Positions 52,116-60,010 are shown, numbered from the stretch's first letter. The stretch is DNA of 64,000 nucleotides from Stenotrophomonas sp. UBA2629 (GCA_002359895.1 DEOB01000010.1:15075-79074); one strand, 5' to 3'. Numbers and translations are program-made. Notes: generated by a model not told the origin, from the letters alone.

Positions 52116-53198
52116 ATGAGCATTCTGGGCTTCATCAAGAAGGAACTGATCGAGATCATCGAGTGGACCGATGATTCGCGTGACACCCTGTCCTATCGCT
52201 GGCCGGACGACGACCGCCAGATCAAAAACGGTGCGCAGCTGATCGTGCGCGAGTCGCAGACGGTACAGTTCGTGGCTGCTGGCCAGTACGCCGATCTGTT
52301 CGGCCCCGGCAAGCACACGCTCAGCACCCAGAACATTCCCGTGCTGTCCACCATCCTGGGGTGGAAGTACGGCTTTGAATCGCCGTTCAAGTGCGATGTG
52401 TATTACCTCAATACGCGCCTGTTCACCGGCAACAAGTGGGGCACGTCCAACCCGGTGATGATGCGCGATGCCGATTTTGGCGTGGTGCGTCTGCGCGCCT
52501 TCGGCACCTACGATTTCCGCATTGTCGACCCGCCCAGGTTTTTGAAGGAAGTGGCTGGCACCGACCAGAATTTCCGTCTGGACGAGTTTGCCGACACCAT
52601 GCGTTCGCGCATCGTCAGCGTGTTCACCGAGGCACTGGCCAAGGCAGGTGTGCCGGCGCTGGATGTCGCCACGCGTTATTCCGAGCTGGGTGAGGCGCTG
52701 CTGCCGATCATCAACCCGGCCATGACCGGCAAGTACGGCATCGAGATCACCAGCTTTGTGCTGGAGAACGTATCGGTGCCGCCGGAAGTGGAGCAGGCCA
52801 TCGACAAGCGTTCCAGCATGGGCGTGATCGGTAACCTCAACGACTACGTCAAATACCAGATGGGCCATGGCATGGGCGAGGGTGGCGAAGGTGCTGCCGC
52901 TGCCGCCGTGCCGGCACAGATGGCGGTGGGCTTTGGCATTGCCCAGGAAATGATGCGTGGCATGCAGGGCAATGCACCAACTGCCGGCGCCGCACCGGCG
53001 AGCCCGCCGCCGTTGCCTGCGGCTGCCGATGCGGCGGCCACGCTGGACGTGTTGACCCCCGAGCAGGCCGCACAGGCGCTGTCGGTGTCGGTGGAAGACG
53101 TGATGGCCGCCATTGCCGCAGGTGATCTGAAAGCCCGCAAGATCGGCAACGCCACCCGCATTGCCCGCTCCGCACTAGAAGAGTTCCTGCGCGGCTGA
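52116..53198 (+). CDS. SPFH-domain protein (YdjI-like) with a C-terminal excisionase-type HTH domain
   Basis: The 360-residue product begins with an SPFH/prohibitin-like domain (about residues 30-235) of the YdjI 'virion core protein' type, with VAAGQYADLFGPGKHTL and ITSFVLENVSVPPEVEQAID. A glycine- and alanine-rich linker (about 250-308) leads to residues 311-360. This end reads like an excisionase or MerR-type winged helix-turn-helix: LTPEQAAQALSVSVEDVMAAI, then GDLKARKIGNATRIARSALEEFL. YdjI proteins form membrane scaffolds with PspA-type stress proteins. The HTH tail is unusual. It overlaps the zinc-ribbon gene by one base. Confidence 0.85.
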   Translation: MSILGFIKKELIEIIEWTDDSRDTLSYRWPDDDRQIKNGAQLIVRESQTVQFVAAGQYADLFGPGKHTLSTQNIPVLSTILGWKYGFESPFKCDVYYLNTRLFTGNKWGTSNPVMMRDADFGVVRLRAFGTYDFRIVDPPRFLKEVAGTDQNFRLDEFADTMRSRIVSVFTEALAKAGVPALDVATRYSELGEALLPIINPAMTGKYGIEITSFVLENVSVPPEVEQAIDKRSSMGVIGNLNDYVKYQMGHGMGEGGEGAAAAAVPAQMAVGFGIAQEMMRGMQGNAPTAGAAPASPPPLPAAADAAATLDVLTPEQAAQALSVSVEDVMAAIAAGDLKARKIGNATRIARSALEEFLRG

Positions 53199-54403
53199 TG
53201 AGCAATGTGACCGTTGGTAAACATCCCTGCCCGGAATGCGGCGGGGATCTGCAATGGAATGCAGCCAAGCAGGCCTTGGCCTGCCCTTACTGCGGCACCA
53301 TCGTGCCGCTGTCGGAGGCGGCCGAAGGCGTGGGCGATGGCAGCACCGGCGTGGTCGAGCAGGATCTGCTTGAAGCGCTGGCGCGCATGCAGGCACAGGC
53401 CGCGCAGCCGCCACCCTTGCCAGCCGATGACGCACAACCGGGCGGTGTGCTGGGCATGCTGCAGAGCATGGCCGCCACGCCGCAGGAACAACGTGGCTAC
53501 GGCGCGCAGCCGCGTGAGGTGCAGTGTCAGAGTTGTCATGCCATCTCGGTGTTCGTGGATGGCAAGGTGGCAGACCGCTGCGAGTTCTGCGGCTCGCCCT
53601 CGGTCATTGCGCACGAATCATTGGGCGATGCCATCACGCCGCAAAGTTTGCTGCCGTTCCGCATCAGCGACGGCCAGATGCGCGACGCCATCCGCCGTTG
53701 GTATGGCGAGCGCTGGTTTGCACCCAACCGGCTCAAGACCGCCGCGTTGACCGACACGCTCAAGGGCATGTATCTGCCGTACTGGACGTTTGATGCCAAC
53801 GTGCTCGCGCGATGGACCGCCGATGCCGGCCACTACTACTACGTCACCGTGAGTTACCGCGACTCGCAGGGCAAAACGCAGACCCGTCAGGAGCGGCGCA
53901 CGCGCTGGGAACCGGCGGCAGGTTCGTTGCAGCATTTCTTCGATGATGAACTGGTGCCCGGCACGGTAGGCGTGCATCCGGAACTGCTGCAGAAGATCGG
54001 CAGTTTCCCCACTCTCACGGATCTGAAGCCGTATTCGCCCGAGTTTGTGCGTGGCTGGACGGTGGAGCGCTACCAGGTGGATCTGCGCCAGGCCGCACAG
54101 CAGGGCGAAGCGCGGATGCAGTCGAAGACGCAGGCGCTGTGTGCCGAACAGGTGCCCGGTGATACCTATCGCAACCTGCAGGTCCGCGCCGATTACCGCA
54201 ACCGCACGTTCAAACACATCCTGGTGCCGGTGTGGTTGGTGAGCTACACGTATGGCTCGCGCAGCTACCAGGTACTGGGCAACGGTTACACCGGTGCGAT
54301 CGCCGGCGAGCGCCCTTACAGTGCGTGGAAAATCTTCTTCGCGGTGCTGGCCGGCGTTGTGGCACTGCTGGTGCTGCTGTACGTGATGGGCATGCTGCAG
54401 TAA
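53198..54403 (+). CDS. TFIIB-type zinc-ribbon membrane protein (YdjG-like)
   Basis: The 401-residue protein has two zinc ribbons. The first has C11/C14 and C29/C32 (HPCPECGG, ACPYCG); the second lies near residues 109-131 (CQSCH, CEFCG). A central beta-rich domain carries MYLPYWTFDANVLARWTADAGHYYY, and a single C-terminal membrane helix is at about 375-397. This layout matches proteins encoded beside YdjI-type SPFH genes, which help recruit PspA-like proteins in Bacillus. The start codon overlaps the SPFH stop, so both are made in fixed ratio. Confidence 0.85.
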   Translation: MSNVTVGKHPCPECGGDLQWNAAKQALACPYCGTIVPLSEAAEGVGDGSTGVVEQDLLEALARMQAQAAQPPPLPADDAQPGGVLGMLQSMAATPQEQRGYGAQPREVQCQSCHAISVFVDGKVADRCEFCGSPSVIAHESLGDAITPQSLLPFRISDGQMRDAIRRWYGERWFAPNRLKTAALTDTLKGMYLPYWTFDANVLARWTADAGHYYYVTVSYRDSQGKTQTRQERRTRWEPAAGSLQHFFDDELVPGTVGVHPELLQKIGSFPTLTDLKPYSPEFVRGWTVERYQVDLRQAAQQGEARMQSKTQALCAEQVPGDTYRNLQVRADYRNRTFKHILVPVWLVSYTYGSRSYQVLGNGYTGAIAGERPYSAWKIFFAVLAGVVALLVLLYVMGMLQ

Positions 54404-54485
54404 CCGGTTCGTTCAGTTCGCGCCTTGAAATACAGGGCATTGGCCCTCATCTTTGTCCAGTTCGTATGGAAGAAGAGGGAGGCTC

Positions 54486-54647
54486 ATGGAAGCCAACACG
54501 ACTGGAATCATCCAGTGCAACAAATGCAAAGCGGTCTATGAACCGGTAATCAAGGTGCTGGAGCGGGTCTGCCCGCAGTGCCTTTCAATGAAAACCGTCG
54601 TACTGCAAGCCAGCACACAGCACTGCAGCGGCATTGCCGCCGGCTGA
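54486..54647 (+). CDS. Small zinc-ribbon protein of 53 residues
   Basis: The product has four cysteines at positions 11, 14, 29 and 32 (CNKC, CPQC), exactly the positions of the first zinc ribbon of the preceding protein. It has no membrane segment. GGGAGG lies five bases before the ATG at 54486, and a strong terminator follows, so it is very likely a real gene. It may be the last member of the SPFH set. Its function is unknown; a rubredoxin-like or zinc-finger adaptor role is possible. Confidence 0.75.
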   Translation: MEANTTGIIQCNKCKAVYEPVIKVLERVCPQCLSMKTVVLQASTQHCSGIAAG

Positions 54648-54670
54648 AGCCCGCAACGCTCCGACAGCAC

Positions 54671-54694
54671 AAGGCCAGACACTCGTCTGGCCTT
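54671..54694 (+). terminator. Intrinsic terminator closing the SPFH/zinc-ribbon set
   Basis: AAGGCCAGAC at 54671-54680 pairs perfectly with GTCTGGCCTT at 54685-54694 around ACTC, followed by TTCTTTTG. It lies 24 bases past the small zinc-ribbon gene. Confidence 0.88.
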
Positions 54695-54834
54695 TTCTTT
54701 TGTCTGCGTCTGCGTCGCCCCATGCGCAACGGCGGTCGCAGAAGGGCAGCGCGAACCCACGGTCGATTGATCTGGATCAGGGCGGCCGCCGACAGGGCCG
54801 CTGACAATGGCTCAGCTTCAGATGAAACGAGTCG

Positions 54835-56181
54835 ATGAGAACGCTCACGAAAGTTCTGCTGGTGATGGTGGCTGGCACCGCGGCGGCCTATGGCATCGCA
54901 CGCTCCACGCCGTTGTGGTTTGCACCGCCGCAGCGGGCAACGGTGGATATCAATGATCCGCAGCTGATCCAGCGCGGCCAATACCTTTCCCGTGTTGCGG
55001 ACTGCGCCGCCTGCCACACCGCGCCGGGTGGCAAACCCTATGCCGGTGGCCTGGGCATGCAGACGCCGATGGGCACCCTTTATTCCACCAACATCACCCC
55101 GGACCGTCAGCAGGGCATCGGCAGCTACAGCTATGCCGATTTCGAGCGTGCGGTGCGCCGTGGCATCCGCGCCGACGGACAGCCGTTGTATCCGGCCATG
55201 CCTTACGTGTCGTATGCGATCAGCTCCGATGACGAGATCAAGGCGCTGTACGCCTATTTCATGTCCTCGGTGCAGCCGGTGGCGCAGGGCAACGCCGATT
55301 CCACCATTCCGTGGCCGGCCAACATGCGCTGGCCGTTGTCGTACTGGCAGCTGATGTTCGCTCGGCCGCGCACGCATGTGCCCGACCCGGCGCTGGATGC
55401 CAGTGCGCAGCGTGGTGCCTATCTGGTGGAAGGGTTCGCGCATTGCGGTGCCTGCCATACGCCGCGTGGTCTGGCGTTCCAGGAAAAAGCACTGGGTGAC
55501 GATGCCAGCCGGCACTTCCTGTCCGGCTCGGTGCTGGAAGGCTGGTATGCCAAGAATCTTCGCGATGAAGGCACCGGCCTGGCCTCGTGGAGCGAGGACG
55601 AGATTGTGGAGTTCCTGCGCACGGGCCGTACCGATCGCTCCGCCGCCTTTGGCGGCATGGCCGATGTGGTGGAACACAGCACCCAGCACATGACCGCCGA
55701 TGACCTGCAGGCCATGGCGCATTACCTCAAACAGCTGCCGCCGCGTGAAGGGCGCGAACAGCAGTGGCATGCCAAGCAGGACCACACCACCGAGGCGCTG
55801 CGCAACGGCGACTACCGTGTGCCGGGTGCGTTGGCTTATTCGGAACATTGCCAGGCCTGCCATCGCGCGGATGGCAAGGGGGCGCCACGCATCTATCCGG
55901 CATTGGCGGGCAATTCCATCGTGTTTTCCGACGATCCCAGTTCGTTGATCCAGGTGACGCTTGCTGGCGGAATCACGCCGCACACAGCACATGACCGCAT
56001 GGCCTTCACCATGCCCGGTTTCGCAAACCTGTCCAACCGCGAGTTGGCGCAGATCATGACGTTCATCCGCAACGGCTGGGGCAACCGCGCCAGTGCGGTG
56101 AGCGCCGATGACATCGCGCGGATGCGCCGCGTTGTCGCCGACAAACCGGTGCATTACCTGCCGGAGGAGGCCGCGCAATGA
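54835..56181 (+). CDS. Membrane-anchored triheme c-type cytochrome (alcohol/gluconate dehydrogenase cytochrome subunit type)
   Basis: The 448-residue exported protein has an N-terminal hydrophobic anchor and three heme-binding motifs: CAACH (C57), CGACH in the middle and CQACH in the C-terminal third. Each lies in its own cytochrome c domain with a distal methionine region (YPAMPYVSY for the first). It resembles the cytochrome subunits that carry electrons from periplasmic dehydrogenases to ubiquinone or oxidases. No dehydrogenase subunit is adjacent. It overlaps the TsdA-like gene by four bases, so the two cytochromes probably work together. Confidence 0.9.
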   Translation: MRTLTKVLLVMVAGTAAAYGIARSTPLWFAPPQRATVDINDPQLIQRGQYLSRVADCAACHTAPGGKPYAGGLGMQTPMGTLYSTNITPDRQQGIGSYSYADFERAVRRGIRADGQPLYPAMPYVSYAISSDDEIKALYAYFMSSVQPVAQGNADSTIPWPANMRWPLSYWQLMFARPRTHVPDPALDASAQRGAYLVEGFAHCGACHTPRGLAFQEKALGDDASRHFLSGSVLEGWYAKNLRDEGTGLASWSEDEIVEFLRTGRTDRSAAFGGMADVVEHSTQHMTADDLQAMAHYLKQLPPREGREQQWHAKQDHTTEALRNGDYRVPGALAYSEHCQACHRADGKGAPRIYPALAGNSIVFSDDPSSLIQVTLAGGITPHTAHDRMAFTMPGFANLSNRELAQIMTFIRNGWGNRASAVSADDIARMRRVVADKPVHYLPEEAAQ

Positions 56182-57086
56182 AAGCGAAACTGATGATTGC
56201 AGCGCTTGTGGTAACTGTTGCCGGTGGGGCCGGCGCGATGGCTTGGCATGCCCACATGCATCCGGATCTGGATGCACCGCCGCCTGTGCCGATGGACATC
56301 CTGGACAAGCAGGGCGCTGTGATCGGCCACTACATTGCGCCCAGCGCGGAAGAGATTGCCGGCTTGGCCAATGCAGAGTCGGTGATGCTGGGCCGGCGCC
56401 TGCTCAGCGACACCGCGCGCCTGCTGCCGGACAACGTGGGTAACGGCCTGAACTGCAATTCCTGCCATATGGCGCAGGGCAAAGTGCCGCTGCGCAACCA
56501 CTACATCAACACCGGCAGCACGTATCCGCGCTACATGCCGCGCCCGGGCAAGGAGATCGACCTGCCTGAACGCATCAACGGCTGTTTTGTGCGCTCGATG
56601 AACGGCAGCAGGTTGGCGGTGGATTCGGAGGAAATGCAGGGGATGCTCGCCTACATGCGTTGGCTGGGCACCGGTGTGCCGCAGGGCGCCAAGGTATCCG
56701 GCAAGACCGAAGGCCCAATCGACACCTCGCTGGTGCCGGATATGGCGCGCGGTGAGGTGATCTACGCCGCCCAATGCGCCAGCTGCCATGGCGATGACGG
56801 TCAGGGCATGAAAGATCAGTTCAATGAATACATTTTCCCGCCGCTATGGGGGGATGCCTCGTTCAACATCGGTGCCGGCATGGCCCGTCTGTACAAGGCT
56901 GCAGGGTTCGTCAAACACAACATGCCGCTGGGCGTGAACCGCGAGCCGCCCTACGGGCAGGCCGTGATGAGCGACCAGGATGCGGTGGATGTGGCGGAGT
57001 TTTTCATCCAGAAGCCACGTCCGGATTTCGCGGGCAAGGCCAATGACTGGCCCCGCGACAAGAAACCCAAAGACGCGCGCTATTGA
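56178..57086 (+). CDS. Diheme c-type cytochrome, TsdA-like (thiosulfate dehydrogenase family)
   Basis: The 302-residue exported protein has heme motifs CNSCH (C93) and CASCH (C200). Between them lies the TsdA/SoxA-type block DLPERINGCFVRSMNG, with C136 at the place of the axial cysteine ligand of TsdA, and then an EMQGMLAYMRWLG helix. TsdA enzymes join two thiosulfates to tetrathionate or run in reverse. No sox or other sulfur gene is nearby, so the substrate is uncertain. The start overlaps the triheme gene, which could be its electron partner, and a porin gene follows. Confidence 0.85.
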   Translation: MKAKLMIAALVVTVAGGAGAMAWHAHMHPDLDAPPPVPMDILDKQGAVIGHYIAPSAEEIAGLANAESVMLGRRLLSDTARLLPDNVGNGLNCNSCHMAQGKVPLRNHYINTGSTYPRYMPRPGKEIDLPERINGCFVRSMNGSRLAVDSEEMQGMLAYMRWLGTGVPQGAKVSGKTEGPIDTSLVPDMARGEVIYAAQCASCHGDDGQGMKDQFNEYIFPPLWGDASFNIGAGMARLYKAAGFVKHNMPLGVNREPPYGQAVMSDQDAVDVAEFFIQKPRPDFAGKANDWPRDKKPKDARY

Positions 57087-57126
57087 TCGCATATCGCCAG
57101 CGTGGGCTGGTGCCAGGAGAGTTGTG

Positions 57127-58143
57127 ATGCAGGTTTTTCACCGTTGTACGCTGGCCGCCGCATTGGCCATGGCATGTGCGCCGTTGTTGGCGCATGCCGA
57201 CGAAGCCGCACCGGCCACCAAGGTATCGGCACAGATATTCGTCAACGCCAGCCAGTTTGACCGTGATGGTGTGACCACCGCCGACGAAGGCTTGGCGATG
57301 GATCTCAAGCGTACTTTCATCACGGTTGACCACCGCTTCAATGCCAACTGGTCGGCACAGGTGACCACCGATGTGCAGTGGCTGCGCAACAGTGACGTCA
57401 GTGACCTGTGGCTGCGCCATGCCTACCTGCAGCGCAGCTTCGGCAAGGGCAGCTGGTTGCGCATCGGTAACGCGCCGACGCCGTGGATCGCCCAGGAATC
57501 GGCACGCGAGGGCTTCCGTTATGTGGACGCGGGTTTGATTGCCCGCACCAAGCTGGGCACGCCGGCCGACTACGGCGTGCATGGCCAATACAGCCGTGGT
57601 GATTTCGTCTATACCGCCTCCGTGGTGACCGGTGGTGGCTTCCAGAAGCCGCGCCTGGGCAACCGCGCCGACGTGGAAGCGCGTGTCGGCTGGACGCCGG
57701 CCAAGGGCGTGGAGCTGGCGATGGGCGGCTATCGTGGCACCCGCGCGCAGGATTCGGGCGATCTGTCGCACGAGCACACCGCGCAACGCTGGAATGCGAT
57801 GGCCAGCTGGGTAGGCGAGCGCGCCCGCGTGGGCGCTCAGTACTTCAAGGCCGAGGACTGGACCCGCATCACCAAGCCGGGCAGTGATGACCAGCGCGGT
57901 TGGTCAGCGTGGAGCAGCTACCAGTTCACCCCGCAATACGCGGTGTTTGCCCGGTATGACGAGACCCGCATGAGCCTGGACATCGACCCGCGTACGCGCG
58001 AGCGCTACCACCAGGTGGGCGTGGAGTGGAAACCCAGCAAGCACCTGCGTCTTGCGATGGTGGGCAAGCGCGTGGAGCAGCAGACCGCGAAGAAGAAGCT
58101 GGAAAGCCACGAAGCAGGGTTGTGGGCGCAGCTGGCGTTTTGA
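57127..58143 (+). CDS. Outer-membrane porin (phosphate-selective porin O/P-like)
   Basis: The 338-residue protein has a signal peptide ending PLLAHADE and a predicted 16-strand barrel with the porin O/P style N-terminal RTFITVDHRFNANWSAQVTTD and a terminal phenylalanine (LWAQLAF). It could admit the anion used by the cytochromes upstream, such as thiosulfate or tetrathionate, by inference only. It starts 40 bases after the TsdA-like gene on the same strand. REP-type repeats follow its stop. Confidence 0.85.
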   Translation: MQVFHRCTLAAALAMACAPLLAHADEAAPATKVSAQIFVNASQFDRDGVTTADEGLAMDLKRTFITVDHRFNANWSAQVTTDVQWLRNSDVSDLWLRHAYLQRSFGKGSWLRIGNAPTPWIAQESAREGFRYVDAGLIARTKLGTPADYGVHGQYSRGDFVYTASVVTGGGFQKPRLGNRADVEARVGWTPAKGVELAMGGYRGTRAQDSGDLSHEHTAQRWNAMASWVGERARVGAQYFKAEDWTRITKPGSDDQRGWSAWSSYQFTPQYAVFARYDETRMSLDIDPRTRERYHQVGVEWKPSKHLRLAMVGKRVEQQTAKKKLESHEAGLWAQLAF

Positions 58144-58188
58144 GGCGGCAGCCAGCATGAAGACCCGCATGAAGCATGAGATCTGAAG

Positions 58189-58294
58189 CCCCTCTCCCGC
58201 ATGCGGGAGAGGGGTTGGGGTGAGGGTAGCTTGCGCTTCAAAAGCTCCCCTCATCCGGTGCTGCGCACCACCTTCTCCCGCACGCGGGAGAAGG
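58189..58294. repeat. Two REP-like palindromes downstream of the porin gene
   Basis: CCCCTCTCCCGCA and TGCGGGAGAGGGG make a perfect 26-base palindrome at 58189-58214. A second unit has CCTTCTCCCGC at 58271-58281 and GCGGGAGAAGG at 58284-58294, preceded by the small hairpin GGTG-CTGCG-CACC. These match the repeats at 33553 and 63876. They begin the gene-free stretch 58144-58458 and may also end the porin transcript. Confidence 0.8.
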
Positions 58295-58297
58295 GAG

Positions 58298-58411
58298 AAG
58301 CTCAAAGCCGAAGCTCAAAGCCAAAGCTCAAAGCCAAAGCCAAAGCTCAAAGCTCAAAGCCAAAGCTCAAAGCCAAAGCTCAAAGCCAAAGCTCAAAGCC
58401 AAAGCCAAAGC
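58298..58411. repeat. Short tandem repeat of AAAGCTC / AAAGCC units
   Basis: About 17 units of AAAGCC (6 bases) and AAAGCTC (7 bases), mostly alternating as a 13-base unit, run without interruption for about 114 bases. The array directly follows the REP palindromes. Open frames through it are low-complexity (Lys, Ser, Gln, Pro) and have no ribosome-binding site, so I treat it as non-coding. Mixed 6- and 7-base units suggest slippage, so copy number probably varies between strains. Confidence 0.9.
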
Positions 58412-58458
58412 GCTCCATATTCATTGGCGGGCCCATGAAGCGGACGCGCTGGCAGCCT

Positions 58459-58848
58459 TTACTCGCCCTGGTACTGCTTCTCTTCCACCAGCGCCGAACC
58501 TGCCACGCGGTTGATGTCGTTCTTCACCGCCACGCGCTCACCATTGGTGCCGTACACGCCGCGCGCCAGGGTGATGAACTCTGCGCCGAAATCCTGCACC
58601 GCTTCCTTGTCACGCAGCTGGTCCTGGATGTCCCACATGCGCTCGTTGATTGCCTTGAGCTGATCCTTGAGCGCACTCAACGTCGAACGTGCGGCCTGCT
58701 GTTCCAGCCATAGCGGCCACAGGCCGTCCAGCTCGGTGCGCACGTTGGCGAGCTTGGCGGCATCGGTGATGCGGTCGGCCTTGATTTCGAGGATGGTGAT
58801 CTTGTCGATCAGTTCGCCAATCGACACCGGGGTCAGGATGGTCTGCAC
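58459..58848 (-). CDS. DUF6165 family protein
   Basis: The 129-residue cytoplasmic protein is largely helical, starting MQTILTPVSIGELIDKITIL, with a coiled-coil-like middle (about residues 25-85) and a C-terminal VKNDINRVAGSALVEEKQY. It matches the small DUF6165 family, whose members are often near polysaccharide or lipopolysaccharide genes. Function is unknown. It is transcribed alone, with repeats on one side and a divergent small exported-protein gene on the other. Confidence 0.8.
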   Translation of the reverse strand: MQTILTPVSIGELIDKITILEIKADRITDAAKLANVRTELDGLWPLWLEQQAARSTLSALKDQLKAINERMWDIQDQLRDKEAVQDFGAEFITLARGVYGTNGERVAVKNDINRVAGSALVEEKQYQGE

Positions 58849-58992
58849 GTTGCTGCTGCCGTTTCAGGGATGGCGACAATGATAGCGCCCCGGCGTCCTC
58901 CGGCTGGGCCAAAGGTTGCCGATGAACCGGTGTTGGCGCCGCCGCAGCGGTAGTGCGCACAATGCCGGCTGTTCATCACCGGGGAGTTGCTG

Positions 58993-59412
58993 ATGTCGTT
59001 GCGAATCTGTTTGAGCGGTGCCGTGCTGGCCGTTGCCACATGGTGTGCCCACGCCAATGAGGCCCCGTCGCTGCAGGGTGCATGGCAGCTGCAGTCTGGT
59101 GAGTTCATCAACAAGGACGGTGCAACGGTCGATTACGCCAGCCAGAAACTGGCCGGCACCAAGCTGTTGGCCGATGGCCGTTTTGCATTCACCACCACCA
59201 GCGACGGCAAGTTCTGGGCGGGAGGCTCTGGCACGTATCGCGTCGAAGAGGGGCGCTATGTGGAAACACCGCTGATGGCGTCCTATCCGCTGGAAAACGG
59301 TGGCAGCTATGAATTCCGCTACACGCTGCAGGGTGACACGTGGACGCTGGAACGTTGGGACGGTGAGCGTCGCGTCGAGCGCGAAGTCTGGAAGCGCGCG
59401 GGCAGCCCGTGA
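58993..59412 (+). CDS. Small exported lipocalin-like protein of unknown function
   Basis: The 139-residue product has a signal peptide ending WCAHANE and a beta-rich domain with LQGAWQLQSGEFINKDG, GGSGTYRVEEGRYVE and a C-terminal W-x-R-E-V-W-K. The fold resembles lipocalin-like DUF4488-type domains, though I cannot assign the family. GGGGAG precedes both the TTG at 58987 and the ATG at 58993; the ATG is chosen. The 194 bases after it (59413-59606) hold only the copZ terminator. Confidence 0.65.
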   Translation: MSLRICLSGAVLAVATWCAHANEAPSLQGAWQLQSGEFINKDGATVDYASQKLAGTKLLADGRFAFTTTSDGKFWAGGSGTYRVEEGRYVETPLMASYPLENGGSYEFRYTLQGDTWTLERWDGERRVEREVWKRAGSP

Positions 59413-59541
59413 CATTCATCGCGCTGGAATGGGGTGGGCCGGGAACAGCGCAGCATATCGGGCGATTGCTGATGGACGCTCTGCAGGACCGATGCCACAC
59501 CGCCGCGTGCCCAACATGCAGCCTGTTTCCTTTTGATGGCC

Positions 59542-59571
59542 AAAAAAAAGCCGCCCCGATAAAGAGGCGGC
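59542..59571 (-). terminator. Intrinsic terminator downstream of copZ
   Basis: On the minus strand GCCGCC and GGCGGC form a six-base stem with a ten-base loop, followed by eight T residues (59549-59542). It lies about 35 bases past the copZ stop. Confidence 0.85.
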
Positions 59572-59606
59572 GCGTCAATCGCGACAGGGGTGCAGGCGGT
59601 TAGGCC

Positions 59607-59804
59607 TCAGCCCTGTACCTGCGGCGGGAAGCCGGCAGATTCCAAGGCCTGGGTGATGCGCTCGGCAGCTTGGGTGGTCTGGATCTGCACGATCCTGCTG
59701 GGTACGTCGATCTCCACCACCGCTGCCGGGTCGATCTCCTTCACGGCGGCGGTCACGCTGCGAGCGCAGCCGCCGCAGGTCATGCTTTCAATATGCAGTT
59801 TCAT
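59607..59804 (-). CDS. copZ: Copper chaperone (heavy-metal-associated domain)
   Basis: The 65-residue protein is a single HMA domain with the metal-binding CxxC at C10 and C13 (SMTCGGCARS). It should bind Cu(I) in the cytoplasm and pass it to the CopA ATPase encoded divergently. The ATG at 59804 gives the standard length; upstream frame is not needed. A MerR-type promoter with a 19-base spacer lies in front of it, so copper control is likely. Confidence 0.93.
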   Translation of the reverse strand: MKLHIESMTCGGCARSVTAAVKEIDPAAVVEIDVPSRIVQIQTTQAAERITQALESAGFPPQVQG

Positions 59805-59830
59805 ACGCTGTCTCCTTTGGGTACGGGCCC

Positions 59831-59861
59831 ACAATGCGGGTTGCCATGATGGCAAGGTCAA
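59831..59861 (-). promoter_or_regulatory. CueR-type promoter of copZ
   Basis: On the minus strand TTGACC (59861-59856) and CATTGT (59836-59831) are separated by 19 bases, the long spacer of MerR-family promoters. The spacer holds the dyad TTGCC-ATCAT-GGCAA. It sits 27 bases upstream of the copZ start. Confidence 0.75.
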
Positions 59862-59946
59862 GCGGCGCGGGCGAGGAGTGACGCAAGCCAAACCGGCCCG
59901 CCCGCTGCGGCTCCACCCTCATTCCACTTCATTCACCACTCAGTCC

Positions 59947-59977
59947 TTGACCTTCCTGTCATGGGAAGCTTTACCGT
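59947..59977 (+). promoter_or_regulatory. CueR-type promoter of copA
   Basis: TTGACC (59947-59952) and TACCGT (59972-59977) are separated by 19 bases. The spacer carries the dyad CTTCC/GGAAG around TGTCATG. This is the arrangement activated by CueR when it twists the DNA. The copA start lies 34 bases downstream. Confidence 0.78.
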
Positions 59978-60010
59978 GCCGGGCAACGATAGACGAGCGG
60001 AGAAGGGCCG

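Noticed and set aside
49674..52868. A 1064-codon open frame on the minus strand covering the PQQ dehydrogenase and 873 further bases upstream
   Set aside because: The extra N-terminal part runs antisense to the SPFH gene and has shadow-like composition. The real start at 51995 begins the first membrane helix.
52116..54647. Anti-phage defence island reading of the SPFH and zinc-ribbon genes
   Set aside because: No nuclease, helicase, toxin or other defence effector domain is visible; the membrane-stress comparison is better supported.
58298..58411. Possible CRISPR array
   Set aside because: The units are only 6-7 bases and contiguous, with no spacers and no cas genes.
58201..58713. Open frames through the AAAGC repeat array, giving Lys/Ser/Gln/Pro-rich peptides
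   Set aside because: They are by-products of a 6- and 7-base repeat and overlap the DUF6165 gene antisense. No start signal is seen.
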